The position numbers were made by a program, and so were the translations under genes. A stretch of 64,000 bases of DNA from Paenibacillus mucilaginosus 3016 (lineage in GTDB: Bacteria > Bacillota > Bacilli > Paenibacillales > NBRC-103111). Positions 17,519-27,800 of this stretch are shown here, in pieces; position 1 is the first letter of the stretch; every line of letters starts with the position of its first letter. Below the pieces are notes generated by a model. The model was given only the letters and a program-made list of their open reading frames with translations. It was not told the DNA's origin and did no database searches. The stretch is from positions 5,040,001-5,104,000 of the forward strand of contig NC_016935.1 of NCBI RefSeq assembly GCF_000250655.1, read 5' to 3'.

Positions 17519-18526
17519 TTACTCCGCAGCCGCCGCCCCCCTCGTCATCAGCTTCTCCATCTGCGCCACCTGCTCGGAAGTCAACGGTCCGTGCTCCAGC
17601 GCCCCAGCGTTCTCGGTCACCTGCTTCACCGTACGGAAGCCCGGAATCGGAATGGTCCATTCACTTCGGGCCCACAGCCAACCGAGCGCTCCCTGGGCGA
17701 GCGTCCGTCCGCCCGAGGTGAGAAGGTCGCGGATATCCTGCAGCCGTTCCGACATGTCCGCCGAAGGTACCCCGTTCTGGAAGTAGGTCAGCCATTCCAG
17801 GTCATTCCTCCCCCGGATATCCTGCGGATCGGCAACCGTTCGGGCTTCCGAATATTTGCCTGTCAATAGACCCATGGCCAGCGGCCCGCGGTTAATGCTC
17901 GCCAGCCGCTGCTTCGCGCAGAGCTCCAGCATGCCGGCGTTGTCACGGAAAACATTCATCTCATGCTGAATCGCCGTGCAGTGCCGGCCGCGCGCGAAGA
18001 CTTCCGCCCTTCCGGGGTCGTCCGTCGACCATCCGTAATAACGGATCTTCCCTTCCGCTGCGAGCTCCTCCAGCACTCCCATGACCTCGGGCGCAAGGTC
18101 CGGCGGATAATCGCCGAGATGAAACTGGTACAGATCGATATAATCGGTCTGCAGTCTTCTCAGCGAGGCTTCGCAGGCCTGCCTGATGTAAGCGGGACTG
18201 GCCGCCGCCCCCCTTGCTTCCTTGGTCGTCTCGTCGGTGACGTATCCGAATTTGGTGGCGATGACCACCCCGCTCCTGCGGCCCTTCAGCGCTTGGCCGA
18301 TGACCTTCTCGCTGTGCCCCGCCCCGTAGTTGTCCGATGTGTCGATCAGCGTGATCCCGCTGTCGAGAGCGCAGTGGATCGCCTCGATGGATTCACGATC
18401 ATTGACTTCGCCCCACCCGAACGGCTTCCCGGTTGCCGCTTCAATCCAGGGTCCGCCGATCGCCCAGCATCCGATCCCGAGGGCACTGACTTCGATTCCC
18501 GATCTTCCCAATTGGCGTTTCAACAC
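17519..18526 (-). CDS. Aldo/keto reductase
   Basis: NADPH-dependent aldo/keto reductase of about 335 residues, TIM-barrel fold, cytoplasmic. The active-site Asp and Tyr are in DTSDNYGAGHSEKVIG and the catalytic Lys is in ATKFGYVTDE. The barrel continues with YIDLYQFHLGDYPPDL and IPGFRTVKQ near the cofactor site. The SD AAAGGAG touches the ATG at 18535 directly, so GTG at 18526, nine bases after it, is a better start. It is divergent from a MocR-type regulator with about 100 bases between them, so it is a likely target of that protein. Substrate unknown; some members reduce pyridoxal, which would fit a PLP-binding regulator. Confidence 0.88.
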   Translation of the reverse strand: MLKRQLGRSGIEVSALGIGCWAIGGPWIEAATGKPFGWGEVNDRESIEAIHCALDSGITLIDTSDNYGAGHSEKVIGQALKGRRSGVVIATKFGYVTDETTKEARGAAASPAYIRQACEASLRRLQTDYIDLYQFHLGDYPPDLAPEVMGVLEELAAEGKIRYYGWSTDDPGRAEVFARGRHCTAIQHEMNVFRDNAGMLELCAKQRLASINRGPLAMGLLTGKYSEARTVADPQDIRGRNDLEWLTYFQNGVPSADMSERLQDIRDLLTSGGRTLAQGALGWLWARSEWTIPIPGFRTVKQVTENAGALEHGPLTSEQVAQMEKLMTRGAAAAE

Positions 18527-18540
18527 GCTCTTCATCTCCT

Positions 18541-18568
18541 TTGATCTGATCTGCTTCTTCAGTATAAT
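18541..18568 (+). promoter_or_regulatory. Sigma-A-type promoter of the MocR-type gene
   Basis: TTGATC at 18541-18546, a 16-base spacer, then a consensus TATAAT at 18563-18568, about 65 bases before the start codon. It lies in the shared intergenic region with the aldo/keto reductase gene, so binding here could control both. Confidence 0.55.
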
Positions 18569-18632
18569 TGGAAATATCGGCCATTCTAAGAGCCAAAAAC
18601 CGGTTGATTCCGGGAACCAATGGGAGGAGGGA

Positions 18633-20051
18633 ATGCTCATGTTCGGTTTCAGCCCGGCCGAAGGCGCCGGCTCCATGACCAAGCAGCTGTGCACGCATCT
18701 GCGCGGACACATCGAGAACGGCACACTCTCCCCGGGCCTGCGCCTCCCGCCCACGCGCAGGGCGGCACAGGAGCTGCGGATCGCACGCAATATCGTGATC
18801 GAAGTCTACGAGCAGCTGACGGCGGAAGGGTACCTGGTCACCCGGACCGGCGCAGGGACCTATGTGGCGGACAGTATCCAGACGCACTTGCCGGTCCGCC
18901 AGCTACCGCAGCAGGTGACGGCAGCGGCGTCTTCCCCGGTCCGTCCGAAGGAGCAGTGGATTGACTTTGACGCAGGCACACCGGATCTCCGGCACTTTCC
19001 ACGGAAGCTGTGGAGCCAATACCTTCGGGATGTGACCGCCAATGAGCCGGAGCATGTACTCGATTACGGGGACTGCAGAGGATCGGGAGCACTGAGGGAA
19101 GCGCTGGTCCGTTACCTGTTCCGGGTGAAGGGCATCCGGTGCAGCGCAGATCAGATCATCGTAACCTCCGGCACCTCCGAGGGCTGTCTCCTGCTCGCCT
19201 CCGCGTTCTCGGACCTGTTCCGGACGGTCTATGTCGAAGAACCGACGATTGGTTTCATCGCGGACATTTTCCGTAGACTCCATTATGCCGTTCATCCGGT
19301 AGAGGTCGATGGCCACGGCATGATCGTCGGTCAGATGGATCCTTCACTTCCCAGGGGGCTGCTCATCCTTACCCCCTCGCATCAATACCCGACGGGCAGC
19401 ATTCTCTCGATCCAGCGGAGGCAGCAGGCCGTCAGGCTGGCGGAGACCTGCGGCCATTATATCCTCGAAGACGATTACAACAGCGAATTCCGGCACAAAG
19501 GCTCTCCCATCCCGCCGCTTCAGCTTCTGGCCCCTACCCGGGTCATCTATGCCGGCACGTTCAGCAAGACCTTGTCCCCGGCCGTCAAGCTGGGCTTTCT
19601 CCTTGTGCCTCCGGATCTCGTGGATCGGGTTCTTCAAACGAAGGCGGACCTGAATCTCTCGGCCTCAGGTCTGACGCAGCTGGCCTTATCCCGGTTCATC
19701 GAGGACGGCCACTTCGACCGTCACATCCATAAGATGAGGGGGATTTACCGGAAGAGGCGCATTTTCTTGAAAGAGCAGGTTCAGCGCTTGTTCGGCGGGG
19801 AGGTGCAGGTCCTGGGGGATGAAGCGGGCATGCATGTCCAGCTTGCTTTTCGGCCGGAGGTGTATGGGGCCGTCGATTGGAAGGCCAGCGAAGCGTTCGG
19901 GGTCCGGCTGAGCTCCTTCGATGAATATGCCCGGCACCAAGGCCGGTATCCCGGCAAGATCGTACTCGGCTACGGGAAGCTATCGGAAGAGCAGATCGCC
20001 GAGGGGCTCCGGCGGCTTCACGCCTTTGTGCAGTCGGCGAAGTCCGTCTAG
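18633..20051 (+). CDS. MocR/PdxR-type regulator (GntR HTH fused to aminotransferase-like domain)
   Basis: A 472-residue transcription factor. The N-terminal winged helix of the GntR family covers about residues 12-80 (LSPGLRLPPTRRAAQELRIA ... EGYLVTRTGAGTYVA). The rest is a fold-type I aminotransferase-like domain that binds pyridoxal phosphate; the Schiff-base Lys lies in YAGTFSKTLSPAVKLG and the ILEDDYNSEFR motif carries the Asp that contacts the pyridine nitrogen. The ATG at 18633 follows GGAGGAGG. Family members usually regulate a divergent neighbour in response to PLP or an amino acid. Here that neighbour is the aldo/keto reductase. Confidence 0.92.
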   Translation: MLMFGFSPAEGAGSMTKQLCTHLRGHIENGTLSPGLRLPPTRRAAQELRIARNIVIEVYEQLTAEGYLVTRTGAGTYVADSIQTHLPVRQLPQQVTAAASSPVRPKEQWIDFDAGTPDLRHFPRKLWSQYLRDVTANEPEHVLDYGDCRGSGALREALVRYLFRVKGIRCSADQIIVTSGTSEGCLLLASAFSDLFRTVYVEEPTIGFIADIFRRLHYAVHPVEVDGHGMIVGQMDPSLPRGLLILTPSHQYPTGSILSIQRRQQAVRLAETCGHYILEDDYNSEFRHKGSPIPPLQLLAPTRVIYAGTFSKTLSPAVKLGFLLVPPDLVDRVLQTKADLNLSASGLTQLALSRFIEDGHFDRHIHKMRGIYRKRRIFLKEQVQRLFGGEVQVLGDEAGMHVQLAFRPEVYGAVDWKASEAFGVRLSSFDEYARHQGRYPGKIVLGYGKLSEEQIAEGLRRLHAFVQSAKSV

Positions 20052-20070
20052 CGGCAGGCGGTCCCGGGCA

Positions 20071-20105
20071 GCAAAAATACCCCGGAGGAGACACCGGGGA
20101 AGTGT
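20071..20105 (-). terminator. Terminator between the MocR-type and oxidoreductase genes
   Basis: Stem CCCCGG / CCGGGG (20080-20085 with 20094-20099) with an A run on the left, which is a T run on the minus strand. It can end the minus-strand oxidoreductase transcript and perhaps also the converging regulator. Confidence 0.7.
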
Positions 20106-20136
20106 CTTCCTGCGGGGCACGATGCCGCCAAGGGGA

Positions 20137-20721
20137 TTAGAACGAGCTGAATTTGTCGTGGATTCGGGCCAGCATCTCTTTGCGGGTCTCATCCGTGGCG
20201 ACAGTGGTCACGCCGCCGAAGAGGAAGTGCTCCACGACCTCAACGCCGCAGAAGTCGAAGATTCCGCCGCCGGAGGTTTTCTGCAGAGCTTCGTTCATGC
20301 CGGTCGCTTCATACACATCGCCGGGCGTACCGTACGTGTTGATGATCACGCCTTTTTTGCCGGTGAAGAGCTTGTCGATCCCGCCCTCGCTGTTGTACTG
20401 GTACGCGAAGCCGTAAGAGAAGGTCCGGTCCACATACCCTTTGAGGATCGCGGGAAGCCCTGTCCACCAGATCGGATAGATGAAGGTGATGACATCCGCC
20501 TCGGCCAGATGCTCCTGCTCCTGCTTGATATCCGCCGGTGCCCGGCCTTCACGGAGTGCGGCGGTGTCGGTGGCGGACAGGACGGGGTGAAAATTCAGCT
20601 TATACAGGTCCCGCACGCAAATCTCATGCCCTTTCGCCTTCAGGGCGGCTACAGCGGTGTCCAGGATGGCGTTGTTGAAGCTTCCCTTGTGCGGATGGGC
20701 ATACACGATCAGATGATTCAT
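20137..20721 (-). CDS. NAD(P)H-dependent oxidoreductase, flavodoxin-like fold
   Basis: A 194-residue flavoprotein of the NQO/KefF-like family. It should transfer electrons from NAD(P)H through FMN or FAD to quinones or similar acceptors in the cytoplasm. Visible features are the N-terminal phosphate-binding loop region (YAHPHKGSFNNAIL), the family motif YPIWWTGLPAILKGYVDRTF, and NTYGTPGDVYEATG. The ATG at 20721 follows GGAGG. It is a single gene and the next gene upstream is the NRPS cluster end, with about 220 bases between them. It may have nothing to do with that cluster. Confidence 0.9.
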   Translation of the reverse strand: MNHLIVYAHPHKGSFNNAILDTAVAALKAKGHEICVRDLYKLNFHPVLSATDTAALREGRAPADIKQEQEHLAEADVITFIYPIWWTGLPAILKGYVDRTFSYGFAYQYNSEGGIDKLFTGKKGVIINTYGTPGDVYEATGMNEALQKTSGGGIFDFCGVEVVEHFLFGGVTTVATDETRKEMLARIHDKFSSF

Positions 20722-20945
20722 TGCTTGGTTTCCTCCAGATGCAGGTTCAACTCTTGTCAGCTTCCCATGAAGCGGCCTGCTCCATTTGTAGTCTCCTTAT
20801 GAGTCTTGCCAGCTTTTGGCTGTTCCATTCCTGACAAGCCGTGTCCTGCCGTCAAAATCGGCAGGCTGCAGCAGTCAAGCGGCTTGAATCGATCACAGCG
20901 GTCGTCCGGATCCACCGAAGGGTCCACTCATCAAACGCCTTCCGT

Positions 20946-23900
20946 TCAGCTTGCACCGGGAACGAGCCGTTCTTCTTTTCCCTGTGCTGACGCACTCCCC
21001 AGAGCAATCCCCCGGATGATCTCCGCATTGCCTTCCACATGCTCCTTGTTCAGCATGGTGTCATGCCCGCCGAGTCCCTGGTGCTCCCTGACGCTTCCGG
21101 CCGTCGCCGTCTGCCAGTGGGCGTAAGCCCGGTCATAGTCCCCTTCGGCCGGCAGAGTCGAGCGGATCAGGTGAATGTCGGCCTGCACGCTTCCACTGTT
21201 CTCGAGCGTGAAGAAGTACGTGAGGAACCCTTTCAGCCGGTCCATGTCCTTCTCCCGGAACTGGTATTCCTGGAAGACCGGGTGGGTCATGTAGTGCCGG
21301 CAGAGCAGCTCGAGATCCTTCGCCGACGGCATGCCCGCGTCCTTCTTGCGGTAGCAGTCGAGCAGGATCAGGCGCGACACCGGATGTCCGGCCGCCTCGA
21401 GCGCCTTGGCCGCCTCGAAAGCCAGGTGCCCGCCGGAGGAATAGCCGAGCAGAACATAAGGCCCTTCCGGCTGGACGCCGGTAATCAGCTCCACGTAATG
21501 CTTCATATGATGCGGATGGTCGATATAGTCGATGGAATAGACCGAGACGTCCTGCAGCTGCCGGCCGAGCTCATGGTAGATCATCCCGAGACCGCCCATC
21601 GGGGTGAAGCAGAACAGCGGGCTCCTGCCCTTTTTGTTCATGAGCATGATCGCCTTGGGCTCGGTCTTGTACCGGCTCATCAGGTAGGATGCCATCCCCC
21701 GGGGCGACGGCGCTTCCATCATGACGGCCAGCGGCAGTTCCACGCCGAAGTCCTGATGAATGCGGGAGACGAGCATCATCGCCTTGAGCGAGCTGCCTCC
21801 GGCCTCGAAGAAATCATCGGCCACGCCGATCCGCCTCTCCAGCAGCTCCTGGCAGAGAGCCGCCAGGCGGTGCTCCCACTGGTTCTGTGCGGCGGTGTTC
21901 TTCCGCTCCACGAGCAGCTCTTCCGGCTGAGGCAGCGCATGGCGGTCCATCTTGCCGTTCGCCGACAGCGGCATAGCGTCCAGCCGGATCATGTGGGCGG
22001 GAATCATATACACCGGCAGCCGGGCGGAGCAGTGATCCCGCAGCTCTTCCTCCCAGGCGGAGGCATCCGAAGGCACATAGTAGGCGCAGAGCACCTTCTC
22101 CCCTGCGGAAGCCTCGTAAGCGGTGACAGCCGCATCTTTGACATGCCGGTGGGCCCGCAGCACTTCCTCGATCTCGCCGAGCTCGATGCGGTACCCCCGG
22201 ATTTTGACCTGGTCGTCCATCCGTCCCGTATACTCCAGCCGGCCGTCCGGCAGCCACCGGGCCGTATCTCCCGACCGGTACATGCGCTCCCCCGGGTGGA
22301 ACGGGTCCTCCGGGAACGCTTCCGCCGTCAGCTCCGGCCGGTTCAGGTACCCCCGGGCCAGTCCCGCTCCGGCTATCCACAGGTGCCCCTTCACGCCGGC
22401 CGGCAGCGGCCTGAGCCGCTCGTCGAGGATGTAGACGCGGGTGCCGGGAATCGGCCGGCCGATGGAGGGCTTCCCGCCGGGCACGATGTGCCGCTCGCAG
22501 GTTGTAATGATGCTGTTCTCCGTGGGGCCGTATTCGTCGGCAAGCTCGATGTGCGGGAATACTTCCCTGCTGCGCTCCACCAGCCGCTGGGGCAGCTTCT
22601 CGCCGCCCAGGGTAACGACCCGGAGTGAGGCCGCCTCTTCCTCCCCGAGACATTCCAGCAGCACGGCATACAGGCTCGGCACACATTCGATATGGGTTAC
22701 TCCCTGCTCCCGGATCAGCCGGCGGAGCGCAAGCGGATCCTTCGCCTCCCGTTCCGGCGCCAGCACGACCGCTGAGCCCGAGAGCAGGGGCGGCACCAGA
22801 CACGACAGGAACGCATCGAAGGCGAAGGAGTAGACCTGCAGCACCCGGTCCTCCGGACGGAAGCCGAACTCCCGCCGGCGCCACAGCATCGTATTCACAG
22901 CGCCCCCGTGCTCGAGCATCACGCCTTTGGGGCGGCCGGTCGTGCCGGAGGTGTAGATCACGTAGGCCAGATCGCTGAGGCGGCTGTCCGGCGGGAGCGA
23001 CTCCGTCTCATCGCTTCCCTCCAAGGACTCTTCCAGGAGCAGGGTCTCGCCGTTCCAATCGATGCCGGCCAGTTCACTACCGGTCAGCAGCAGCTTCGCC
23101 CCGCTGTCCTCCAGCATATAGCGCTGGCGCTCCTCCGGATAGTCCGGGTCGACGGGGACGAAAGCCCCGCCCGCCTTCCAGACGGCCAGCATGCCGGCGA
23201 CCAGATCAGGGGACCGCCCGGCGCGGAGGCCTACAATCTCCTCGGACCGCACCCCCGCGCTTCGCAGACGGCGGGCCAGCCGGTCCGCCCGCTCCTGAAG
23301 CTCTCGATAGGTCACGCCCGTGCCTTCGAAGAGCAGCGCCGGGAGGTCCGGCGTGCGGCGGACCTGCTCGTCGAAGAGCACGTGCAGCGGCTTCGCCTCC
23401 TCCGCCGGTGCCGGCTCGCGGAAGAAGCTCCGGAGCAGCCTTTCTTCGTCAAGCGGCGTCAGAGTGCCGATCCGCTCCACGGGATCGAACTCCTGCAGCA
23501 CCGCCGCATCCATCGTGTGCAGCAGCTGGGCCTGCAGCTGCTCGATAAACCAGTCCTCATGCAGCCCGGGATGATAGCTGAATTTGATCTGCCCCTCCTC
23601 GGGATATATATGGACGGTGAGATGGTAATTGATTTCCTCCGTATGAATCGCCGTGATCTCAAAGCCGAGATCCCTGCGGGATTGCTCCGGGTTCATGACC
23701 TCGCGGTCGATCGGGAAATTCTCGAATACGAGGAAGTGGTCGATCCGGGCATGCTTCAGATCCGTTTCCTGTTCAATGTCCCGGTAAGAGACGTAATCAT
23801 GCGGCATCGATTCCAGGGCCTGGCGCTGCACCTGCTTCAGGCACTCGGCGAACGCAGCCTCCGGGTTCAACCGGATCCGCACCGGAACCGTATTGATCAG

Positions 23901-24794
23901 GAGTCCGACCATCCGCTCGATCCCCTCGATCGGGGCCGTCCGCCCGGAGACGATCGAGCCGAACACAATATCGTCGGAGCGGCAGTACCGTCTCATGACC
24001 AGCGCCCACACCGTCTGGAAGACGCTGTTGACCGTCACCTCATGCCGGCGTGCGAGTCCTTCAAGCCCCCGCACGCGCTCTGCTCCGAGCTCGAACAGTA
24101 CTTCCTTGACGGCGGCGGCGCCGGAGGATCTGAGGATGCCCTGCGGGGCGGCGGGAAGCGCCTCGGCCGCCCGGTATCCCTCGAAATAGGTTTTCCAATA
24201 GCGGATCGAGGCCTCCTTGGGCCGCTCCTGAAGCCAATCCAGATACAGCCGGTAAGGAACTTCTTCGCTCTGCGGGATGTCCTGATCCTGCCTCAGCAGG
24301 CGGTATCCCTCCAGCAGATCGCGGAACACGTTGGAGAACGACCAGCCGTCCATGATGATGTGATGATTGTTGAAGATGAACCGGTAAGCCGCTTCCCCCG
24401 TACGGAAGACGGCGATCCGCAGCAGCAGATCCCTGGCCAGATCGAAGTCGCGGTCTTTGTTCGCCTGCTTCCACTGCGTCAGGAAGCTCTCCTGCTCTTC
24501 CGCCGCCAGTCCGCTGAGGTCCTCGTAATGGATGCGGAACTGCCGCTGATGGAGCACCACCTGTACGGGGCGCGTCATGTTCTGCTGGACGAAGACCGTC
24601 CTCAGGCTGTCGTATCGCCGGATCAGCTCGTTCATGCTCTGCTCGAGGAGCGGCACATCCAGCTCCCCCGCCACGTTCAGCTCAATCTCCACAAAATACA
24701 GCCGGGATTCCTTGTCCGCCAGCGAGGTGTAGAACATCCCTTCCTGTGTCGGAGTCAGCGGATCGATTCGCTTGATCTTATCCCTCGGTTTCAT
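20946..24794 (-). CDS. NRPS, last module: C(DCL)-A-T-thioesterase
   Basis: A 1282-residue terminal non-ribosomal peptide synthetase. The condensation domain (about 1-430) has NHHIIMDGWS and begins LTPTQEGMFY, the DCL style that accepts a D-residue, matching the epimerase on the preceding protein. The adenylation domain (about 450-960) has VIYTSGTTGRPKG and DEYGPTEN; its ten-residue pocket reads D-A-S-E-T-G-E-I-I-K by alignment to GrsA. Glu at position 278 is seen in some basic-residue domains, so a basic amino acid is possible. The carrier Ser is in GGSSLKAM (about 1000). A type I thioesterase has GYSSGG (Ser about 1117), LLDCYRK and GGHDTML. ATG 24794 follows AGGAGG; another ATG overlaps the upstream stop (TAATG). 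Confidence 0.95.
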   Translation of the reverse strand: MKPRDKIKRIDPLTPTQEGMFYTSLADKESRLYFVEIELNVAGELDVPLLEQSMNELIRRYDSLRTVFVQQNMTRPVQVVLHQRQFRIHYEDLSGLAAEEQESFLTQWKQANKDRDFDLARDLLLRIAVFRTGEAAYRFIFNNHHIIMDGWSFSNVFRDLLEGYRLLRQDQDIPQSEEVPYRLYLDWLQERPKEASIRYWKTYFEGYRAAEALPAAPQGILRSSGAAAVKEVLFELGAERVRGLEGLARRHEVTVNSVFQTVWALVMRRYCRSDDIVFGSIVSGRTAPIEGIERMVGLLINTVPVRIRLNPEAAFAECLKQVQRQALESMPHDYVSYRDIEQETDLKHARIDHFLVFENFPIDREVMNPEQSRRDLGFEITAIHTEEINYHLTVHIYPEEGQIKFSYHPGLHEDWFIEQLQAQLLHTMDAAVLQEFDPVERIGTLTPLDEERLLRSFFREPAPAEEAKPLHVLFDEQVRRTPDLPALLFEGTGVTYRELQERADRLARRLRSAGVRSEEIVGLRAGRSPDLVAGMLAVWKAGGAFVPVDPDYPEERQRYMLEDSGAKLLLTGSELAGIDWNGETLLLEESLEGSDETESLPPDSRLSDLAYVIYTSGTTGRPKGVMLEHGGAVNTMLWRRREFGFRPEDRVLQVYSFAFDAFLSCLVPPLLSGSAVVLAPEREAKDPLALRRLIREQGVTHIECVPSLYAVLLECLGEEEAASLRVVTLGGEKLPQRLVERSREVFPHIELADEYGPTENSIITTCERHIVPGGKPSIGRPIPGTRVYILDERLRPLPAGVKGHLWIAGAGLARGYLNRPELTAEAFPEDPFHPGERMYRSGDTARWLPDGRLEYTGRMDDQVKIRGYRIELGEIEEVLRAHRHVKDAAVTAYEASAGEKVLCAYYVPSDASAWEEELRDHCSARLPVYMIPAHMIRLDAMPLSANGKMDRHALPQPEELLVERKNTAAQNQWEHRLAALCQELLERRIGVADDFFEAGGSSLKAMMLVSRIHQDFGVELPLAVMMEAPSPRGMASYLMSRYKTEPKAIMLMNKKGRSPLFCFTPMGGLGMIYHELGRQLQDVSVYSIDYIDHPHHMKHYVELITGVQPEGPYVLLGYSSGGHLAFEAAKALEAAGHPVSRLILLDCYRKKDAGMPSAKDLELLCRHYMTHPVFQEYQFREKDMDRLKGFLTYFFTLENSGSVQADIHLIRSTLPAEGDYDRAYAHWQTATAGSVREHQGLGGHDTMLNKEHVEGNAEIIRGIALGSASAQGKEERLVPGAS

Positions 24795-24847
24795 CGCAGC
24801 CTCCTGTTCTCTGCGGGGCCGGCTCTCCAGCGGCCGCCTGTGAATCA

Positions 24848-27800
24848 TTATTCAATGGATTCGACAAGATCATAGAGCCCGTCCAGTTCTTCCAGCGACA
24901 GGGAGCCGTAGCCCAGATCGCTCGGCGTCTCCTCGCTGTGCGATTGCGCGGAGCAGTGGCGGATGACCGCCAGCAGGTTCGTTCTCAGCTTCTCCAGCAG
25001 CGCTGCGACCGTCTCTTCCTTGTGGATCCGGCGGTTGTAATCCATAAGCAGGTGCAGGCAGCCTTCCCGCACATAAGCGGTGATGAGCACAACGGCCGTC
25101 CGTTCGCACTCCAGCGAAGTGAGCCGGCCGGTTGGATACGCCGATGCCCCGAAGTGCTCCCGCTGCAGGTCCCGGTCAATCTGGCCCAGGTAATTGAAGC
25201 CGATCTCGGGCCGGAGCCGGCACTGCAGTCCTTCCTTGAGCTCCTCGGGGGTCAAATATTTCAGAATCCCGTAGCCGACGCCGCCCCGCGGAATCTGCCG
25301 CAGCTGCTCTTTGACCGACCGGATGCTGTAAGACAGATCATCTTCCCGGCTGATCTCGAGAACCACGGGATACTGTGAGGTGAACCAGCCGACCGTCCGG
25401 TTCACGTTGACGCCCTTGATGATCGGCTCCCGGCCGTGCCCTTCCATCCCCAGCATTATCCGGTCAGATGCAGTCCATTCCTTGAGGGTGAGTCCGGCGG
25501 CTGTCAGCAGAATGTCGTTGATCTCCGTCTTGTAGGCATGGTGAACGCCCTTCAGCAGAGCCTCGGTCTCTTCTCCTGTCAGCCGGACGCTGAGCGTGCG
25601 CTCATCGACGGCCAGATTCTCGATGCCTGTATAATCCGAAGGAATCGGCTCGCAGGGAGCGTCCTCCACCGATTTCCAATAAGGAATCTGTCTCAGCAGC
25701 TCACTGCTTCTCGCATACTTCTGCAGCTCCCGGGCCCAGCGCTGGTAGGAATCGCTCTTGGAGGGCAGCCGGATCTCCCGGCCCTCTGCCGCCTGTCCGT
25801 AGGCCGCATCCAAATCCTCGAGCAGAATCCGCCAGGAGACCCAGTCCATGACGAGGTGATGGGCCACGAACAGGAGATGATCCCCGTCTTCCGCACGGAA
25901 CAGCGCCGCCTTCCATAAGGAGCCGTGCTCCAGCTGCATGCTTTCGTGCAGGCGGTTGGCATGGACCGCCAGCTCCTGCTCGGGGGGCAGGTTGCCGAGC
26001 AGCCGGATGACATGAAGCTCCGGCTCCCAGTCCTCCACCGGCCGGTTGTACAACCCCGCCGCTCCCCTGTTCCACTTCGACAGGACCGTACAGCGCAGGA
26101 TGTCGTGGTGCTCGGCGAGCTTGCTCATCGCCTGCCGGAGGGCGTACTCATCGAATCCGTCCGCACGGCGGATGATGACCGCCTGATTCCAGTGGTCCGG
26201 ATCAGTGAACGCTTCCTCGAAGAACCAGCTTGTGATCGGCGTCTCCGCGATCTCGCCCGTAACGGGAAGCTGATCGGCGTAAGAAGTGACGGGCTGGATA
26301 TGGGCCATGAGATCTTTGAGCACCGGATGGATGAAAAGCTGCTTCATGTCGATCTCCCACCCCGACTTGTACAGGCGGGAAGCGATGCCGATCGCCATGA
26401 TCGAGTCGCCCCCGAGCGAGAAGAAGTTGTCGTGGAGGCCGACGTCCGGCGCACCCAGCACCTCTTCCCAGATGGAGGCGATGAGCTTCTCAAGCTCGCT
26501 TTCGGGCGGAACGTACGCCGCCGCACTGCGGTCATGCACTGCCGGCTCTGGCAGCTTCTTCAGGTCCAGCTTGCCGCTGGTGGTCAGCGGGAACTGCTCC
26601 ACCCGGAGATAATGGGCCGGAATCATGTAGGAGGGCAGCCGCTCAAACAGGAGCGCACGGAGCTCCTCGCTGTCGATCTCCGCTTCAGAAGTATAGTACG
26701 CACACAGCCCTTGACCGCCCAAGGACCGCCGGTAAGGGGCCACGGCAGCCTTGATGACGCGGGGATGCTGCTGCAGCATCCATTCGATCTCGCCCCGCTC
26801 CACCCGGATGCCGTTGATCTTCAGCTGGTCGTCCCTCCGGCCAAGGTAGGCGATCGTGCCGTCCGGCAGCCATTTGGCATAGTCGCCGGTGCGGTACAGC
26901 CGGCCGTCACCGAACGGGTCTGCGGTGAACCGCTTGGAGGTCTCCTCCTCAAGCCCCAAATACCCGCGGGCGAGATTCGCTCCGCCGACATACAGCTCGC
27001 CCCTGACGCCGACGGGTACGGGCTGCATCTGTGCGTCGAGAATGTACACCTGCGTATTGGCGATCGGCGTACCGATGCAGTGAAGCTTGCCGTCCGGCGT
27101 GAATTCATGGGCCGTCACGAACACGGCCGTTTCGGTCGGTCCGTAGATATTGATCATCCGTCTGCCGTCCCGCAGCCATCCGTTCACATCGAAGGAAATC
27201 ACTTCGCCTCCGGTAACCACCGTACGCAGTGACGCCGGCAGCTCCTCCGGCTTCAGGGTGGATAAGATCGGCGGTGTCAGCAGCACCGTGGTCACCCGGT
27301 GCCGCTCAAGCAGCCCCCTCAGCGCTTCTCCCCCTGCGCGGGCTTCCGGGGAGACGAGACACAGCGCAGCGCCGGTGGAGAGCGGGCAGAACATCTCGAG
27401 GACCGACGCATCGAAGGTCGGTGAGGCGAACTGCAGCATCACGCCTTCCTGAGCACCTTTCAAGCCGAACAGCCCCATCGCTTCTTGGACCGCATTGCAG
27501 ATGCTGCCGTGCTCCATGGCCACTCCCTTCGGGGCACCCGTCGAGCCGGATGTATACAGCACGTACGCCAGTGAGCTGCTCTCCGAGGCGGATGGCAGGC
27601 TGCCGCCCTCCTCGGCGTCAACCGAAGACCAGGAGTCATCCAGCTCCAGAACGAAGCTGAGGCTGGGATGAGTGAGCCTTACTGCGTCGTCGGTCACCGC
27701 ATACCGCATCCCCGACCCGCTGACAATTCCCGTGATCCGCTCCTGCGGAAAAGCCGGGTCCATCGCGACATACGCGCCGCCGGCCTTCAGAATGCCGAGG

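Noticed and set aside
20722-20945. Terminator of the NRPS operon
   Set aside because: Only weak, GC-poor pairing without a T run could be found in this 224-base gap. I see no gene or clear site here.
22908-24875. Long open frames on the plus strand opposite the NRPS and PKS genes (for example 655 residues here, others at 33588-34916 and 27989-29464)
   Set aside because: They are antisense shadows caused by high G+C and codon bias. They have no ribosome binding sites, consist of His/Arg/Gln-rich unordered sequence and overlap well-defined domains.
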